Part shown: piece by piece, positions 21,648 to 32,534 of the stretch
Numbering within the stretch: the stretch's first letter is position 1
Layout of the letters: every line of letters begins with the position of its first letter
NCBI GenBank assembly: GCA_039111635.1
Contig: JBCAQO010000001.1
Coordinates: 1,240,001 to 1,304,000 of the forward strand
Source of the DNA: Heterobasidion occidentale
Lineage: Eukaryota; Basidiomycota; Agaricomycetes; Russulales; Bondarzewiaceae
Length of the DNA: 64,000 nt
Reading direction: 5' to 3'
Notes under the pieces: model-generated
Told to the model about the DNA's origin: nothing
What the model saw: the letters and a program-made list of their open reading frames with translations, nothing else
Databases searched by the model: none
Program-made: the position numbers and the translations under genes

Positions 21648-22268
21648 ATGTCTTCCGACTCATCATCATCTCCGCCTATAGACACTCCCGCGTTTGAGAA
21701 CAAGCCGACCGTCCAGTACGCCGCGACCGTAGGCCTGCAGGCGGGCTTGGTCGGCGCCTTTGTCAGTGCTGTCCAGAACGCGCTCGGCACGCATTCCAAG
21801 GGTGCAAGCGGATTTTTGTCGAGGAGCGGCGGGACCATCGGCTTCTTTGGTGCGCATCTGGATACTCGACGCCAGCTGCTTGAAAGACTCATGACAGGGT
21901 CGTGCTCCCGAATGGACGTACAACAGCTGCCATGGGCTCGACGTTCGCTTTGACCGAGTCTATCGTGGCCAACCAGCGTCAGAAGGACGATGCACTCAAT
22001 GGGGTCGCTGGTGGATGTGCGGCTGGATTTCTGGCTGGTATCAAATGTGAGCCCTGGTTTTGCGCCGTCGACACTCCCTGCTGAACGCTATCCAGCACGT
22101 TCACTGCCCGTAGCAGTTGCATCATGTGCACTCATTGGCGTAGCGGTTGGGACGTTTGACTACTCAGGGCAGTCACTCCGGGGTGATACTGCATCGATGT
22201 CCGTGGAAGAGAAGCGTCGGCGATTCTTCAAGCAACCTCAAACGACTCCTGCTATTGCTGAAGATTAG
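21648..22268 (+). CDS. Complex I subunit of the B14.7/NDUFA11 type (Tim17 family)
   Basis: This small inner-membrane protein belongs to the Tim17/22 fold and matches the accessory NADH:ubiquinone oxidoreductase subunit known as NDUFA11 or B14.7. The start is MSSDSSSSPPIDTPAFENKP. The first membrane segment is AATVGLQAGLVGAFVSAVQ. After SRSGGTIGFF an intron (21850-21926) joins directly to AAMGSTFALTES, giving the family motif TIG-F-AAMG. Then come RQKDDALNGVAGGCAAGFLAG, a second intron, and a final segment LPVAVASCALIGVAVGTFDY. The tail is charged. Four short hydrophobic stretches rich in glycine agree with the family. It starts 248 bases from the divergent EED-like gene. Confidence 0.85.
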
Positions 22269-22516
22269 ATTGTATAAAACTCACGCTCTATCGTGATTCT
22301 ATCTTTTTATTCTTCATTGCAGACATCTTGAAACGGTATGGTCAAGACGACGCTCAAAGGTATGATGGAGAGATCTGAACGTGCATGGCTGGATTTCATC
22401 CGCTGGTCATTCAATGTCGCTTAAGGAATTTCCTATGTACATCCTCCCAGCATAGTGTATGTAAACTGAACATCAGACCCAGGCCGTAGGCTTGCCAAAC
22501 GTTGTTCACGAAGGGG

Positions 22517-25330
22517 CTATCTGCAGCTGACATCGTCGAGCGACTTCCTCCATGACGGCTTCCGAATGTCGCTCAACAAAAGTTCTCCAATCTGGAGCTG
22601 TCTGGCAATGATGCTATATCTTTCGTCAGCGGGAAGAATATGTAGAAACCAGAAAAGACTCACCAGCCGCGTTAGCAGAGCCCAAACTTCCTCTTCCCCG
22701 CCGTCATCGGCATCTGCGGAAGAAAGAAATCCAACAATAGCTTCGAAGTCAACTCGAACCTGCGTGCTATCTAAGCTGTCGTCGAGGACAGAGGCCGGGA
22801 CGGATGTGGGGGCAAGAGAGGGAGTAGGAACGGACACAGGCGCCAGCGGAGCTGTAGCCACGGGCTCAACATTAAGCTCAGTAGCAGGCGCAACGGTATG
22901 AAGGTTAGGTCCAGGATTAACAACAGAGACAGGGTCCGAGGTGGAAGGCGCCTCATCGTGCTTTTCGAATTCTGGAAACGAATTTACCATCGGCTCTTCA
23001 GCAAACGGCCCTTCATCGCCCACATGATCGTCTTCCCCCAACAGTTCGCGAACACCTTGTATATCTTCATCGGTGTCGTCGTCATCATCATGAGATATGT
23101 GGTCATTACCATTATGAACTATGTCCTCTTGTGGAGGCCGAGATGTGGCGCTGGTCTTGGCCTCTTCCCATATACCCCTCTTGCTCATGGTTTGTTGCCA
23201 CGATCGGGGTGATGCGGCATCTGTAAATATAGAGGCCGAGTGTTCAAAAGTTTTGAGAGCATACATGACCCAAAGCGGCGCACCTTCACGCTGAGCTTGA
23301 TGCATGCATCCACCAATGAGGTGTTGGGATCGATTTCCATGAGTCGACGGAAATACATCCGCGCATAATTTACTTCTGCATCTGTAAAATAATACTTTCC
23401 GCCACTCATCTCCTTCGTTTCCATCGGTGGAGCAGGGGTAGGTGACCGGTCTCGGTGCAATGAGGGTGTCTTTTGCTTTGTCTTCTTTTGCCTGCCCTTC
23501 GGTTTCGCTTCGGATGGCTTGGTAACCTTGTCCTGGGCAAGCTTTGGTTGGCGACCTCTTTTCTTTTTGGCCGAAGATTCGTTGAGCGAGTATTCCTCAG
23601 GATCGAGCAAACGCCCTTCCGCGATACAGTCATGCACGAAACTGCCTAGAACGACAGGCGTGCCGTGACGCTCAGCCTCGCCACGCAAACTGTGGTATGT
23701 CGTTGAGCGCACACTGAGGACTGCATAAGCTGCGACGGCGATGTCAGCAGTGATGATCCCGCCGTTTTTCTGACGTACGTGACGTCAACAAGATCAGCAA
23801 AAGCGGTGAAGGATCTGCTCACCTTGATGGATATCACGATCTCACGCCTGTTTCGGATATCGATCTGCACGAATATACGCAGAGGACCATTGGCCACTCT
23901 GAAAACGCCTTTTTCATCTCGCCTGGTCTGCGCTTCCTTGGGTGGAAACGTCGCAGATGGTGTGGATGCACTTGAATATAGAGAGGGCGGTCTATCGGAA
24001 GTAACTGGAGGTGGAAGAGGTCGCGAACGTGTCAATGGCGATTTGCGACGGTGCAGACGTGAAACTTGATCAGACTTTTGTTTGCATTTTGATTTCGATG
24101 ATGGTGCCGGGCGAAGCAGAGAAGCGGGGCTGACAGAACGGCCCTTGCGTTTCAGCGAGGGTGTCGGTGGTTCTTGAGACATGAAGATATCTTCAATATC
24201 ACTACCATCCGAACCATTGTCTGGAAGCTGGGGCTGAGCAGGTGATGGAGCTTCTAAAAGCGGATGCTGTGAAGATCCAGCGATGGCTAGTGGGCTTGTA
24301 TAATTCTGTATATTCGGAAATAAGAAGGGTGTGACGTTGGCTGTTGAGGAGGATGCTGAGACAAAGATGCATGGACAGCTTGGAGCTGTGTAGTATCAGC
24401 ACCCTGTTGACGGGCAAGGTGTATAGCAGACTCGACCAGCGAAATGACAGATGGAGCCTGCATCATTGGATTGGGATATTGGAACTGTGGATTGAGCCCA
24501 AACATGTTCGGGATGTGTGCAAAAGGATTAGAGGGTGACAGCTGAGGGAACATGTTGTGCATTGGAGGATAATTGTGGTTGATGAAAGGATGCTGGGGCT
24601 GGGGCTGGAGTTGAGGTTGAGTCTGGGACTGGGACTGAGGCTGGGGCTGGGGCTGGGGCTGGGACTGGGACTGAGGAGGGTGCATTTTCGGCTGAATATG
24701 AGATTGTGTGGACGGAGGCTCAGTTGTCTTGATGCTGCCAGGGGGTCCCGAGGGGGTCGGTCGAGGAGTGGGCAACGGACTTCTTCATAGATGAATGAGT
24801 AGCTTTGACGATACAGAGGAGACTTGCTTACTTTTGGATCTCCTCAGCATACTCGTCCTCGGAATAGATATCTTCTCCGTCGTCTGAAACGCGGAAACCT
24901 CCCCAATCATCGTCTTCAAGCAACAGTCTCCTCTGGGCCACACATCTGCGAGCCCATTGATAGCCTAAGACAACTTTATTCGGATCGGCGGCCCAGTCGC
25001 ATACGAATTGCCTGCCAGATCTTGAATCGGCATCCACCAGGAGAACCGACGCGTCTTTCGGAAAGCGGCATGGTTCTGCTCCGTGATTCTGAGTAGGATG
25101 CCAGATCAGGTCAGAGACTGCCACATTCAATGGTGATGAGAACAACAGACACGGAGGGTGCGGATCAACTTTGGCCTGTTCTCAACACCGCTGATATCCA
25201 AAAAGATGCTCAGTGCTGCACCAGAAGAATCGACAAAGAGACGCATGTTCTCTGTAGCAGGTTGTATTGAGAGTGAGTGCTCCATGATGACTGACGCGAG
25301 CGCGCCACCCGTTGACATTGTTGAATGCAT
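22517..25330 (-). CDS. BRCT protein with Myb-like domain, possible telomere/DNA-repair factor
   Basis: The N-terminal BRCT module begins near MRLFVDSSGAALSIFLDISG and continues through ASVLLVDADS, VVLGYQWARRCVAQRRLL. A Pro/Gln-rich linker follows. A second BRCT-like module contains LRIFVQIDIRNRREIVISIKKNGG and VVLGSFVHDCIAEGRLLDP. A basic region leads to a Myb-like segment, FTDAEVNYARMYFRRLM with IKLSVKMPHHP and SWQQTMSK, resembling the helical domain of fungal Rap1-type proteins. The acidic C terminus ends at 22517. Two in-frame start codons lie at 25330 and 25318; the second has the better context. A telomeric or repair role is inferred from architecture only. A separate Rap1-like gene lies at 32535-34438. 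Confidence 0.7.
24592..24678 (-). repeat. Gln/Pro/Ser low-complexity tract
   Basis: Imperfect six-base repeats (CTGGGG, CTGGGA on the plus strand) encode alternating Q-P and Q-S on the minus strand, within the linker between the BRCT modules of the gene at 22517-25330. Such tracts change length by slippage. Confidence 0.8.
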
Positions 25331-25639
25331 CCGCGGGGTTCAAATTTACACGCTCGAGAGTCGAGACAATCCAACAGCCAACGACTTCCAATTGTTTCAA
25401 CAAGACTCATCCCCTATCTCTGCTTTATTCAGGTGACTCCTGGCACACTTCGCCTCACCCATGAGAAGTTCACTCAAACCCCGAAAGCTTCAAACTAATT
25501 TAGTTGACCTCATTTCATATCTGGGCAAAAGCGCCGCCCATAGAGAACATGTCGATTTGAAAGGGAGGCATGTTGTCATGTCATAGCAAGGAAGAAAAGT
25601 AACACATGATGCAAGGAAATAGACAGCGACAAAAATCCT

Positions 25640-26186
25640 TCACCGGTAACTAGAAACAAGAAGACGCTCAATCGGTGTTGAGTGTCAATAGCATAAAGGA
25701 CGAACCTCTTCTGCCTGCGAGCACGAGCACCAGCACCACCGAACTTCTTGGGCTCCATCCGTCTTGGGTCCGCGATCAAGAGAGTTCGGTCGTACGCAAC
25801 TAGCTTCTTCTTCAACTCGATAGCGCTGTACGCATCAACGTACTTTGCGTAGTAGGCAACGATGGCCTTGCTGATGGCTTGGCGGATGGCGTAGACCTGG
25901 GAAGTGTGTCCACCACCCTTTACGCGCACTCGAATGTCGACGGAAGCAAAGGATTCCTCGCCGGCGACGAGAATGGGCTCATAGACCTTGAACCGGAGAA
26001 TCTCTGGCTGAACGAGGTTGATGGGAGATCCGTTAATACGAATCAGGCCCTTGCCCTCACGGGCGTGTGCGACCGCCGTTGCGGTCTACAGTAATGTTAC
26101 TCGTTTCATATGCGGGAAAGTGGAATTCAATCAGAACACACCTTCTTTTTACCGAAAGTCTGAACAGCCTTAGTTGTTGACGCCAT
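25640..26186 (-). CDS. RPS16: 40S ribosomal protein S16 (uS9)
   Basis: This small-subunit protein contacts the P-site tRNA with its C-terminal tail. The start at 26186 gives [20 protein letters not shown], followed by [50 protein letters not shown] and the ending [18 protein letters not shown]. The last residues come from a 10-base terminal exon (25649 to 25640): a GTTCGT donor interrupts the Ser codon after QK and the acceptor TTTCTAG restores TAC CGG TGA. Without that intron the frame would read on for about 30 false residues. Invariant YR-stop is recovered exactly, so the model is firm. Confidence 0.97.
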
Positions 26187-26622
26187 TTTTTTCTAAGGGA
26201 GAGGGGGCCGGCTCAGCTTGGTGGGGGAGCTAGAGGCGAAAATCAAGGTCAATTATCTGAGTTGTGGATGTGAGGAATGTCCGTCCGTCATCCAGACCAG
26301 TGAACAAGCATCCAACTCAAATCTGGTCGGTTTCGTCCAAACAAACGAGAAAATGCGACCTCCCAGCGTTCGACAGACGTTCACAGAAATCAATAGCAAA
26401 GACTCACCCTTCTTGCGGTCGTTAGTTTGTATCGAGCGGGTGTGTATACGACGGAGCCCTTGAAGACGGCCCATTATGCCGGTTTCTCACGATATTATTA
26501 ATTATGTAATTAAACGTGACATTGTGGTGACATTAGCTTTATGTATTAGTAGAGATTAGTAGACTTCTCCACGTTCACTTGAGTCCTCTGCGCCTTGGTG
26601 CACTAGATCTCTTCAAAACAGT
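26187..26622. promoter_or_regulatory. Divergent promoter shared by two ribosomal protein genes
   Basis: The cytosolic uS9 gene and the mitochondrial uL4 gene start head to head across 436 bases. The half nearest the uL4 gene is AT-rich (around 26480-26560). I see no motif I can name with confidence. Confidence 0.45.
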
Positions 26623-27587
26623 ATGTTGGCTGCTAGCAGGCGATCGCTCGGACAGGTAAGTCATTTTGAAAAGTATTCTCATCCAACTACGCTAACTGTG
26701 TTCCGAAAGTCGTCGCGGTTTTCCAACCGCAGACTCACGACTGCAGCCATAACTGCTCAGGGACACGCTTGGCTCACTCTTGACGATAACCTGCTCAGCA
26801 TGCGCACCCCGTTCCGTTGTGCACCTGTCACAGGTATGCATTCTGTTTCAGCGCGAAAATCTGTCTTCACATTTGAACGATTGCGACAGCCCTCCCGATC
26901 ACGCAACCAATATATGTTCCCATGTCTTCTCTTCTCCATCCTCGCAAAGATGACGATCCATCCGACAAGCTAGTCGAGCTTGGACCCAACAGTATTTGCT
27001 CATCCATCCGTCGCGACATCCTGCACCTCTGCGTAGTTCACTTCCTGGATTCGTTACGACAAGGCACTGCGAGCACGAAGACGCGAGCCGAAGTGCGCGG
27101 TTCCGGTCGCAAGATTCGTCCTCAAAAGGGTAGTGGTATGGCACGTCTGGGTGATGGTCAAAGTCCCATGCTGCGAGGTGGCGGCGTCGCTTTCGGACCC
27201 AAACCGCGAGACTTCAGCACCAAGCTTCCTCGAAAGGTTATCCAGATGGGTATGCGGGTAGCGTTAAGTGCTAGAGTGAAGGAGCGTAACCTTCGTGTTG
27301 TGCAGAGTCTGCAATGGCCTGGGACGAAGACAAAGGGTATGGCGCAGAGGCTGAAGGAGCTTGGTTGGGAGAAGACCTTGTTCGTTACGGGGCAAGAGAC
27401 TGTCCCTCATGGATTGGCCTGCTCTAGTAACAATCTCCTCAAGGCAGAGACCGTCACTGTCAAGGAGCTGAACGTGTACGACATCGTGAAGTGGCCGCAG
27501 GTCGTCTTGGATGTCGATGCTGTAGAGTGGCTCGAGCAAAAGTTGAGTAAGGCGTTGGGTGCAACTTCGTCTTCACTGGTGCTATAG
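26623..27587 (+). CDS. MRPL4: Mitochondrial ribosomal protein uL4m
   Basis: This large-subunit protein lines the exit tunnel of the mitochondrial ribosome. The start MLAASRRSLGQ lies before an intron with GTAAGT donor; the leader is basic and fits mitochondrial import. The mature part shows the uL4 signatures [45 protein letters not shown] then RGGGVAFGPKPRDF and LPRKVIQMGMRVALSAR. The C-terminal half follows the family to DVDAVEWLEQKLSKALG. Two or more introns split the 5' part; the long last exon holds most of the domain. Confidence 0.93.
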
Positions 27588-28246
27588 GTCGTTCAACGTT
27601 CTTTTCATTATACTATATTTTCACATATGATATGAGGACCGCCCGACGACCTTGATCCGTATTGTCACTCAATATTCAATCCTTAGGTCTTTCAGCGAGT
27701 CGACATCCAAGCTCGAGGTCTGTCAATGTCTCGTCTGTCCGTCTATTCAAGTTTACCTTGGGCTCATGTCTCAGAGAGCTAGATCTTTGAGTAACAACCG
27801 TGTGTTTTCAACCATCATACAGACAGTTTGGCTGAACTAGCCTATCTCGCAGTAATTCGGACCCTCGGATTTGTCTAGACACTTTTCACTAAATATCAAT
27901 TAATTAACGGCCTTTTGCTTGTGTGAATAGATAGATAATTCCATTTATTGGTGGCTGTGCAGGTCGTTTACGACCTATGTAGCTACCCGTACTCGTATGC
28001 ACTATGTAATGTACAGTACTCGGTCGGTGTGCAAGGGTGGTATTGTATCGTGAATTAGTGCGAGTAACCATAGGGTTGTGCTTGTGTGAATCATAACCCT
28101 TACGGTAAATAAATTCAGCATGACTCGATCACATGCTCGGGACACGTCGCGCTGCGCGTGATCACAGCGTGATCGCTACTCTGTGACCCTTCCTTATACC
28201 TCCTGCATCGAAGCGTTTCCTTTACACCATCTCTTAAAGCTCAAAT
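27588..28246. other. AT-rich intergenic region upstream of RAD51
   Basis: The first half is AT-rich and probably the uL4m 3' region. The phrase CTTGTGTGAAT occurs twice (near 27918 and 28081). The last hundred bases form the RAD51 promoter. I see no RNA gene. Confidence 0.45.
28158..28174. promoter_or_regulatory. Palindromic GTGATCAC / GTGATC site in RAD51 promoter
   Basis: GTGATCAC is a perfect 8-base palindrome and is followed after three bases by a second GTGATC half-site, about 75-90 bases before the RAD51 start. It may bind a dimeric regulator; no known factor is claimed. Confidence 0.25.
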
Positions 28247-29538
28247 ATGTCCCAAGAATCTGAGGTACCTCAAGAAGGAGGGAGAGGAGATTCAAATATC
28301 TGGACCACTTCTCATCAATAAACTTCAAGAAGCTGGCATTCATGCACAAGATATCAAGAAACTGGCAGACGCCGGTTTCCACACTGTCGAGGCGGTCGCG
28401 TATACGTCCAAGAAGAACCTCATTAGCATTAAGGGAATATCAGAGCAGAAAGCAGAGAAGATCTTGGCAGAAGGTATGTACTTGTCAGCTGAGCGCTCTT
28501 GGTCTGGGTGACGCCATGAATACTTTGTAGCACAAAAGATTGTGCCTCTCGGCTTCCAAAGCGCCACTGAAGTACACGCCCGGAGGTCTGAGCTCGTACA
28601 CATTACGACGGGCTCAAAGAACCTCGACACATTATTGGGAGGTACGCATATATGTTGGCAACCAGTGCACGCCATCAGAGAGCTTACTACCTGCAGGCGG
28701 GATTGAGACCGGCTCAATCACTGAATTCTTTGGGGAGTTCCGCACAGGGAAATCGCAAATATGTCATACAATCGCTGTGACATGTCAACTTCCGGTCGAT
28801 ATGGGGGGCGGCGAGGGCAAATGCTTGTATATCGACACCGAAGGCACCTTCCGTCCCGTGCGCTTACTTGCCGTTGCGGAGCGGTACGGTTTGAACGGAG
28901 AGGAGGTACTGGACAATGTCGCATATGCAAGAGCGTACAACGCAGATCATCAGCATCAACTGCTCACGGCTGCCAGTGCCCTCATGTCGGAGTCTAGGTG
29001 AGTGTTTCCGTTCTCGCGATGGATGCTGCACTCAAACACCAATCAAGATTTTGCCTACTTATCGTCGATTCAGCCACTGCGTTATTCCGAAGTGACTATC
29101 TTGGAAGAGGAGAGCTGGCTGCTCGCCAAGCTCACTTGTCTAAATTTCTACGAGGCCTACAAAGACTTGCTGATGAGGTACAACTGAGCTGAAGCAGCAC
29201 GATCCGGTCCTGCTGATCTTCTTTGCACAGTTCGGAATCGCAGTCGTGTTCAGCAACCAGGTGATGTCCACTCCCGATGCAGCCGCTGGTCCATATGCGT
29301 CAAATGAGAAGAAACCTATTGGTGGCAACATTTTGGCACATGCTTCCACTACACGGTAGGCCTGATTTTTCTGTAGAAATGGCAGTATGTTTACGCTCTA
29401 TTGTCTAGCCTGCAATTGAAGAAAGGTCGTGCCAATACCCGCATCTGCAAGATCTATGATTCACCCTGTCTGCCGGAGTCGGAGACATCGTTTGCAATTC
29501 TGCAAAGTGGTATTGGAGATCCAGAAGAGGAAGAGTGA
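28247..29538 (+). CDS. RAD51: RAD51 recombinase (apparent one-base frameshift near the start)
   Basis: RAD51 forms the nucleoprotein filament that drives strand exchange in homologous recombination. The N-terminal helix-hairpin-helix region is visible as [20 protein letters not shown] and [15 protein letters not shown]. The core shows Walker [20 protein letters not shown], Walker [16 protein letters not shown], the [12 protein letters not shown] multimer region, loop 2 [11 protein letters not shown], and [20 protein letters not shown], which marks RAD51 rather than DMC1. Five introns fit with good GT-AG ends. The natural start [10 protein letters not shown] at 28247 is out of frame with the domain; one extra base in the G/A-rich run at about 28272-28285 would explain it. 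No other in-frame ATG lies close upstream. Confidence 0.95.
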
Positions 29539-29799
29539 ACGGTAGCTCTGATACTCACCATTACCACCCTCCTTGCCGGACTATTCATAGACTGTATTCT
29601 GTAATGTCCGAAGACTTCAGTGTAAACGTATCACACAATTATCAAGGATTTCTGCTGGGGAATGGTGGAGGGTTTCTTTGAACAGACATCGAAATCTCCG
29701 ACTTTACATGATGCATGACGTCTGGCGAAAGTAGCAATCTTTTCAACTTGTCACTGGGGTACAAATGGAGACAATTATATCAAGCACACGCAAACGCCC
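29539..29799. other. Convergent spacer RAD51/RPB8
   Basis: The two genes end towards each other here. Nothing else is apparent. Confidence 0.5.
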
Positions 29800-30401
29800 T
29801 CACTTGCGTAGCAATATGTATACAAGGATCTCCCAAGAACTATGCTCGTCATATGGCGGAAAGATCCTGTCAGGGACATGAGCAGCCCCCCAAAAGACGC
29901 ATATGCAGTCCTATGGCAGGAGAACGATCAGGCAAGTACGATTGATAGAAAAAGAACAACATACACGATCTCAGCCGTGCCAGAATCAAACGATATACCT
30001 TGCCGTACATCACATAGTCATAGTCTTCTTCAAGTCCTCTGCGACCTTTACCATCTGGTCGCCAGACATTCCTATCCTTGTCTTCCTCTTCTACCGTTAT
30101 CCGTTCCTCCTGTACCCCCGACAGCGGGACCACCTCGGGCGAGGGAACTCGCCAATGCCATAGCCAGTGTCTGACCATTTTCAAGAGGGAAAAGCTCGAT
30201 ATTATAGTCTAGCGTCAAGTCCATATCGTAATTTTTGGAGTGGGCGTGTAGTCGTGACACTGTCGAAGATGGGCCATTTCAACGCAAGCTGTGATCGGCA
30301 TACAGCTGAAACTTGCCTCGGTCGAATTTCTTGCCCTCGGGATCAATACTTTTAATCGTGAAGATGTCGTCAAAGACAATGTTTGATGATGCGGTTGTCA
30401 T
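29800..30401 (-). CDS. RPB8: RNA polymerase I/II/III shared subunit RPB8 (RPABC3)
   Basis: RPB8 is a shared subunit of all three nuclear RNA polymerases. The start at 30401 gives MTTASSNIVFDDIFTIKS then IDPEGKKFDR, an intron, and VSRLHAHSKNYDMDLTLDYN. A variable loop rich in Gly/Thr precedes EEDYDYVMYGKVYRFD. An intron restores TAYASFGGLLMSLTG-FRHM, and the end reads VYILLRK-stop, as expected. The last segment is in a different frame from the exon before it: the break lies at about 29815-29830 (GGGAGATCCTT on the minus strand) and needs one base added or two removed. With no intron able to bridge it, a sequence error is likely. Confidence 0.92.
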
Positions 30402-31013
30402 TTTGATTGATTGGACGAACGATACAGAGCAAATAATGTTACAGAGGGGGTCGGTGGAAGTCTCTCGGTAGCGGGAAGGAGGACTTAAACCATTTATTTA
30501 GGTCCATCAGTTATACCCTTAAATTATTGCCATTCTATTATTTATTCGTCGCCGACTTATTCTTTTCGTGCGCGATCACTTGTTGAAACGTTGAATTTTG
30601 CTAAACTTTTGCATACTTTAGCGATATATTTGCATGTACACTCATATTCAGGATCTCGAAAGAGTTTATGAGGCGATATAAGAGCAAGGCTAGTTTCACT
30701 TCGTCTCCCGCACAGCAATAAACACCATGTTAGCTATGGGGAGATCCAAGAATCAGACCAGGATACTGTTGCGACGACGATGAGACCTATGGAGGGTCTA
30801 GATTCGAGAGCAACTGGTCTGCAGCCCTGGCTGGGGCCGTGGGGCTGTCAAACGGCTTTCGCCGCCTACAGGATGTCTCAGAAACAGAAGGAGAACATGG
30901 CTGCTACTACAACGCACCTCTCCCCTGCAGCAGCGGAGGGAAATGATCCGAATAAATCTGGGTGTTTGGGAAGTGGTGACTCTCTGTCAAATAAATTCGT
31001 CAGGGAGAGATAG
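30402..31013. other. Intergenic region upstream of RPB8
   Basis: About 610 bases separate the RPB8 start from the stop of the kinase gene on the same strand. The region near 30490-30660 is AT-rich. Short open frames carry no recognisable protein. Confidence 0.45.
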
Positions 31014-32257
31014 TCAGAATTCTGTAACGACGAACGTAAAGTAAGGATGTTGCAGAGCTTCTTCCGCTGAGATCCTACGCTCAGGGTCGTAGGTCAGTAA
31101 GGATATGAGCAGGTCGATGCCTGCCGCGGTCATGTACTGGAATCTTTGGCGGAGCTGGTGTGGCTGTGGTGAGGGCAGTGTGATAGTTTTTGCCAACGGC
31201 AGGGATGAGTACTCCGGCCAAGAATTGTTGGTTGGTGGACCAAGGAGCTTGAATATCATTGATAGCAGCTCGATTTCACCTTTGGCCTGGAAGAGCGGCT
31301 CTTGAGGAGAAGTTCAGCGAAAATGCAGCCAACAGACCACATGTCCACGGCCGTCGAGTATGATTTAGCACCTAAGAGGATTTCAGGAGCTCTTTGAGGA
31401 GAAATCAGAGAACGAAGGCATTTGAGATACAAATATATGCACCTGTACCACAAAGTGACAACAAGCTGTGTAATCCTCCTACACCGATTGGATCGCCGTA
31501 TCGTCTGGCAAGGCCAAAGTCTGCCACTTTGATTGTGCCACGATTATTCATGAGTAGATTGCTGGTCTTCAAGTCTCGGTGAAGGATCCACATTGAATGG
31601 CAATGAGCGACAGCCGATAGAAGTTGAATCATGAGCGTCTTGATCTCTGATTGCAAGAACGGGGATGGCATCAGGGTCAACAGAGTCTTGAGGTCGTGCT
31701 CAATGAAGTCCATGACGATGAAAACCCTTGAGAACAGAAAAGGAAAAAGTATGATATATTAATCGGGATGTAACTTACTACACGTACTGGGTCAGGGTGT
31801 CACCAACTACTACCTCCCGAATGCCAACGACGTTCTCGTGGCGACAAGTCATCAACGCATTGATCTCGCGCAGGGCAGTGATAGGAAACCCATGTTTCTC
31901 CTCATCGAGCTTTAACTTCTTCAGAGCCACGATGTCTCCAGTTTGTTTTTCCTTCGCGCGGAAGACGACACCGTACGACCCTTCCTCGATGGAGTTTAAT
32001 CTCTCATAGCAGTAGACCGAGCGTGATGGTATGAATGGTGGATGGTATGTTCTCGGGGGAACGAAGAGACTGTGATTCGACCGTGGTCTGGATTGCGAGG
32101 AGGGTGATTCTGTGCGACTAGGTGTTTGACATTCGCTGCCGATAGCTTTGGGCTTGGCTTTCCGCTTTAAGATTGGCTGGCGCACAGCAGCCTCGTCGTC
32201 CTGATCATCTTCGTCCCATTTGGAGCGCTTGCGAAAGGGTGTGGGTGAACTCGACAT
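31014..32257 (-). CDS. CDK10/CDK11-type cyclin-dependent kinase
   Basis: This Ser/Thr kinase belongs to the CDK10/CDK11 (PISSLRE/PITSLRE) branch, linked to transcription and splicing. A charged, Ser/Pro-rich N-terminal region precedes the domain. Landmarks are [24 protein letters not shown], the cyclin-binding helix [80 protein letters not shown] and the ending EALQHPYF. Conserved sequence changes frame twice by one missing base: at about 31470-31473 (between GGL and QLVVTLWYR) and at about 31299-31302 (between LLK and EPLFQAK). I regard both as likely sequence errors, but they would truncate the protein if real. Confidence 0.9.
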
Positions 32258-32534
32258 GAAAAAGTGGGATCATAAGACTTGGCAATCAGAGCGAGTGTGA
32301 CCTGCTGCGACTGAAACGTGACCAGTAGTAGTACGACTATATGACAGGCTCTGCTGCCAACAAGGCGAAAAAGCTGTTGTTTAAACCGGAAATAGTTGGA
32401 AAAGATAAGCATGGTGTCGAGCCACAACATCTGTATCGTATACATATCTGACACCCAATAAGTAGTAGCTATCAATAAAAAGAAACTCGAAGCCACATCG
32501 CCCATGCTTACACCTGGCAATCATACAGTGCAAT

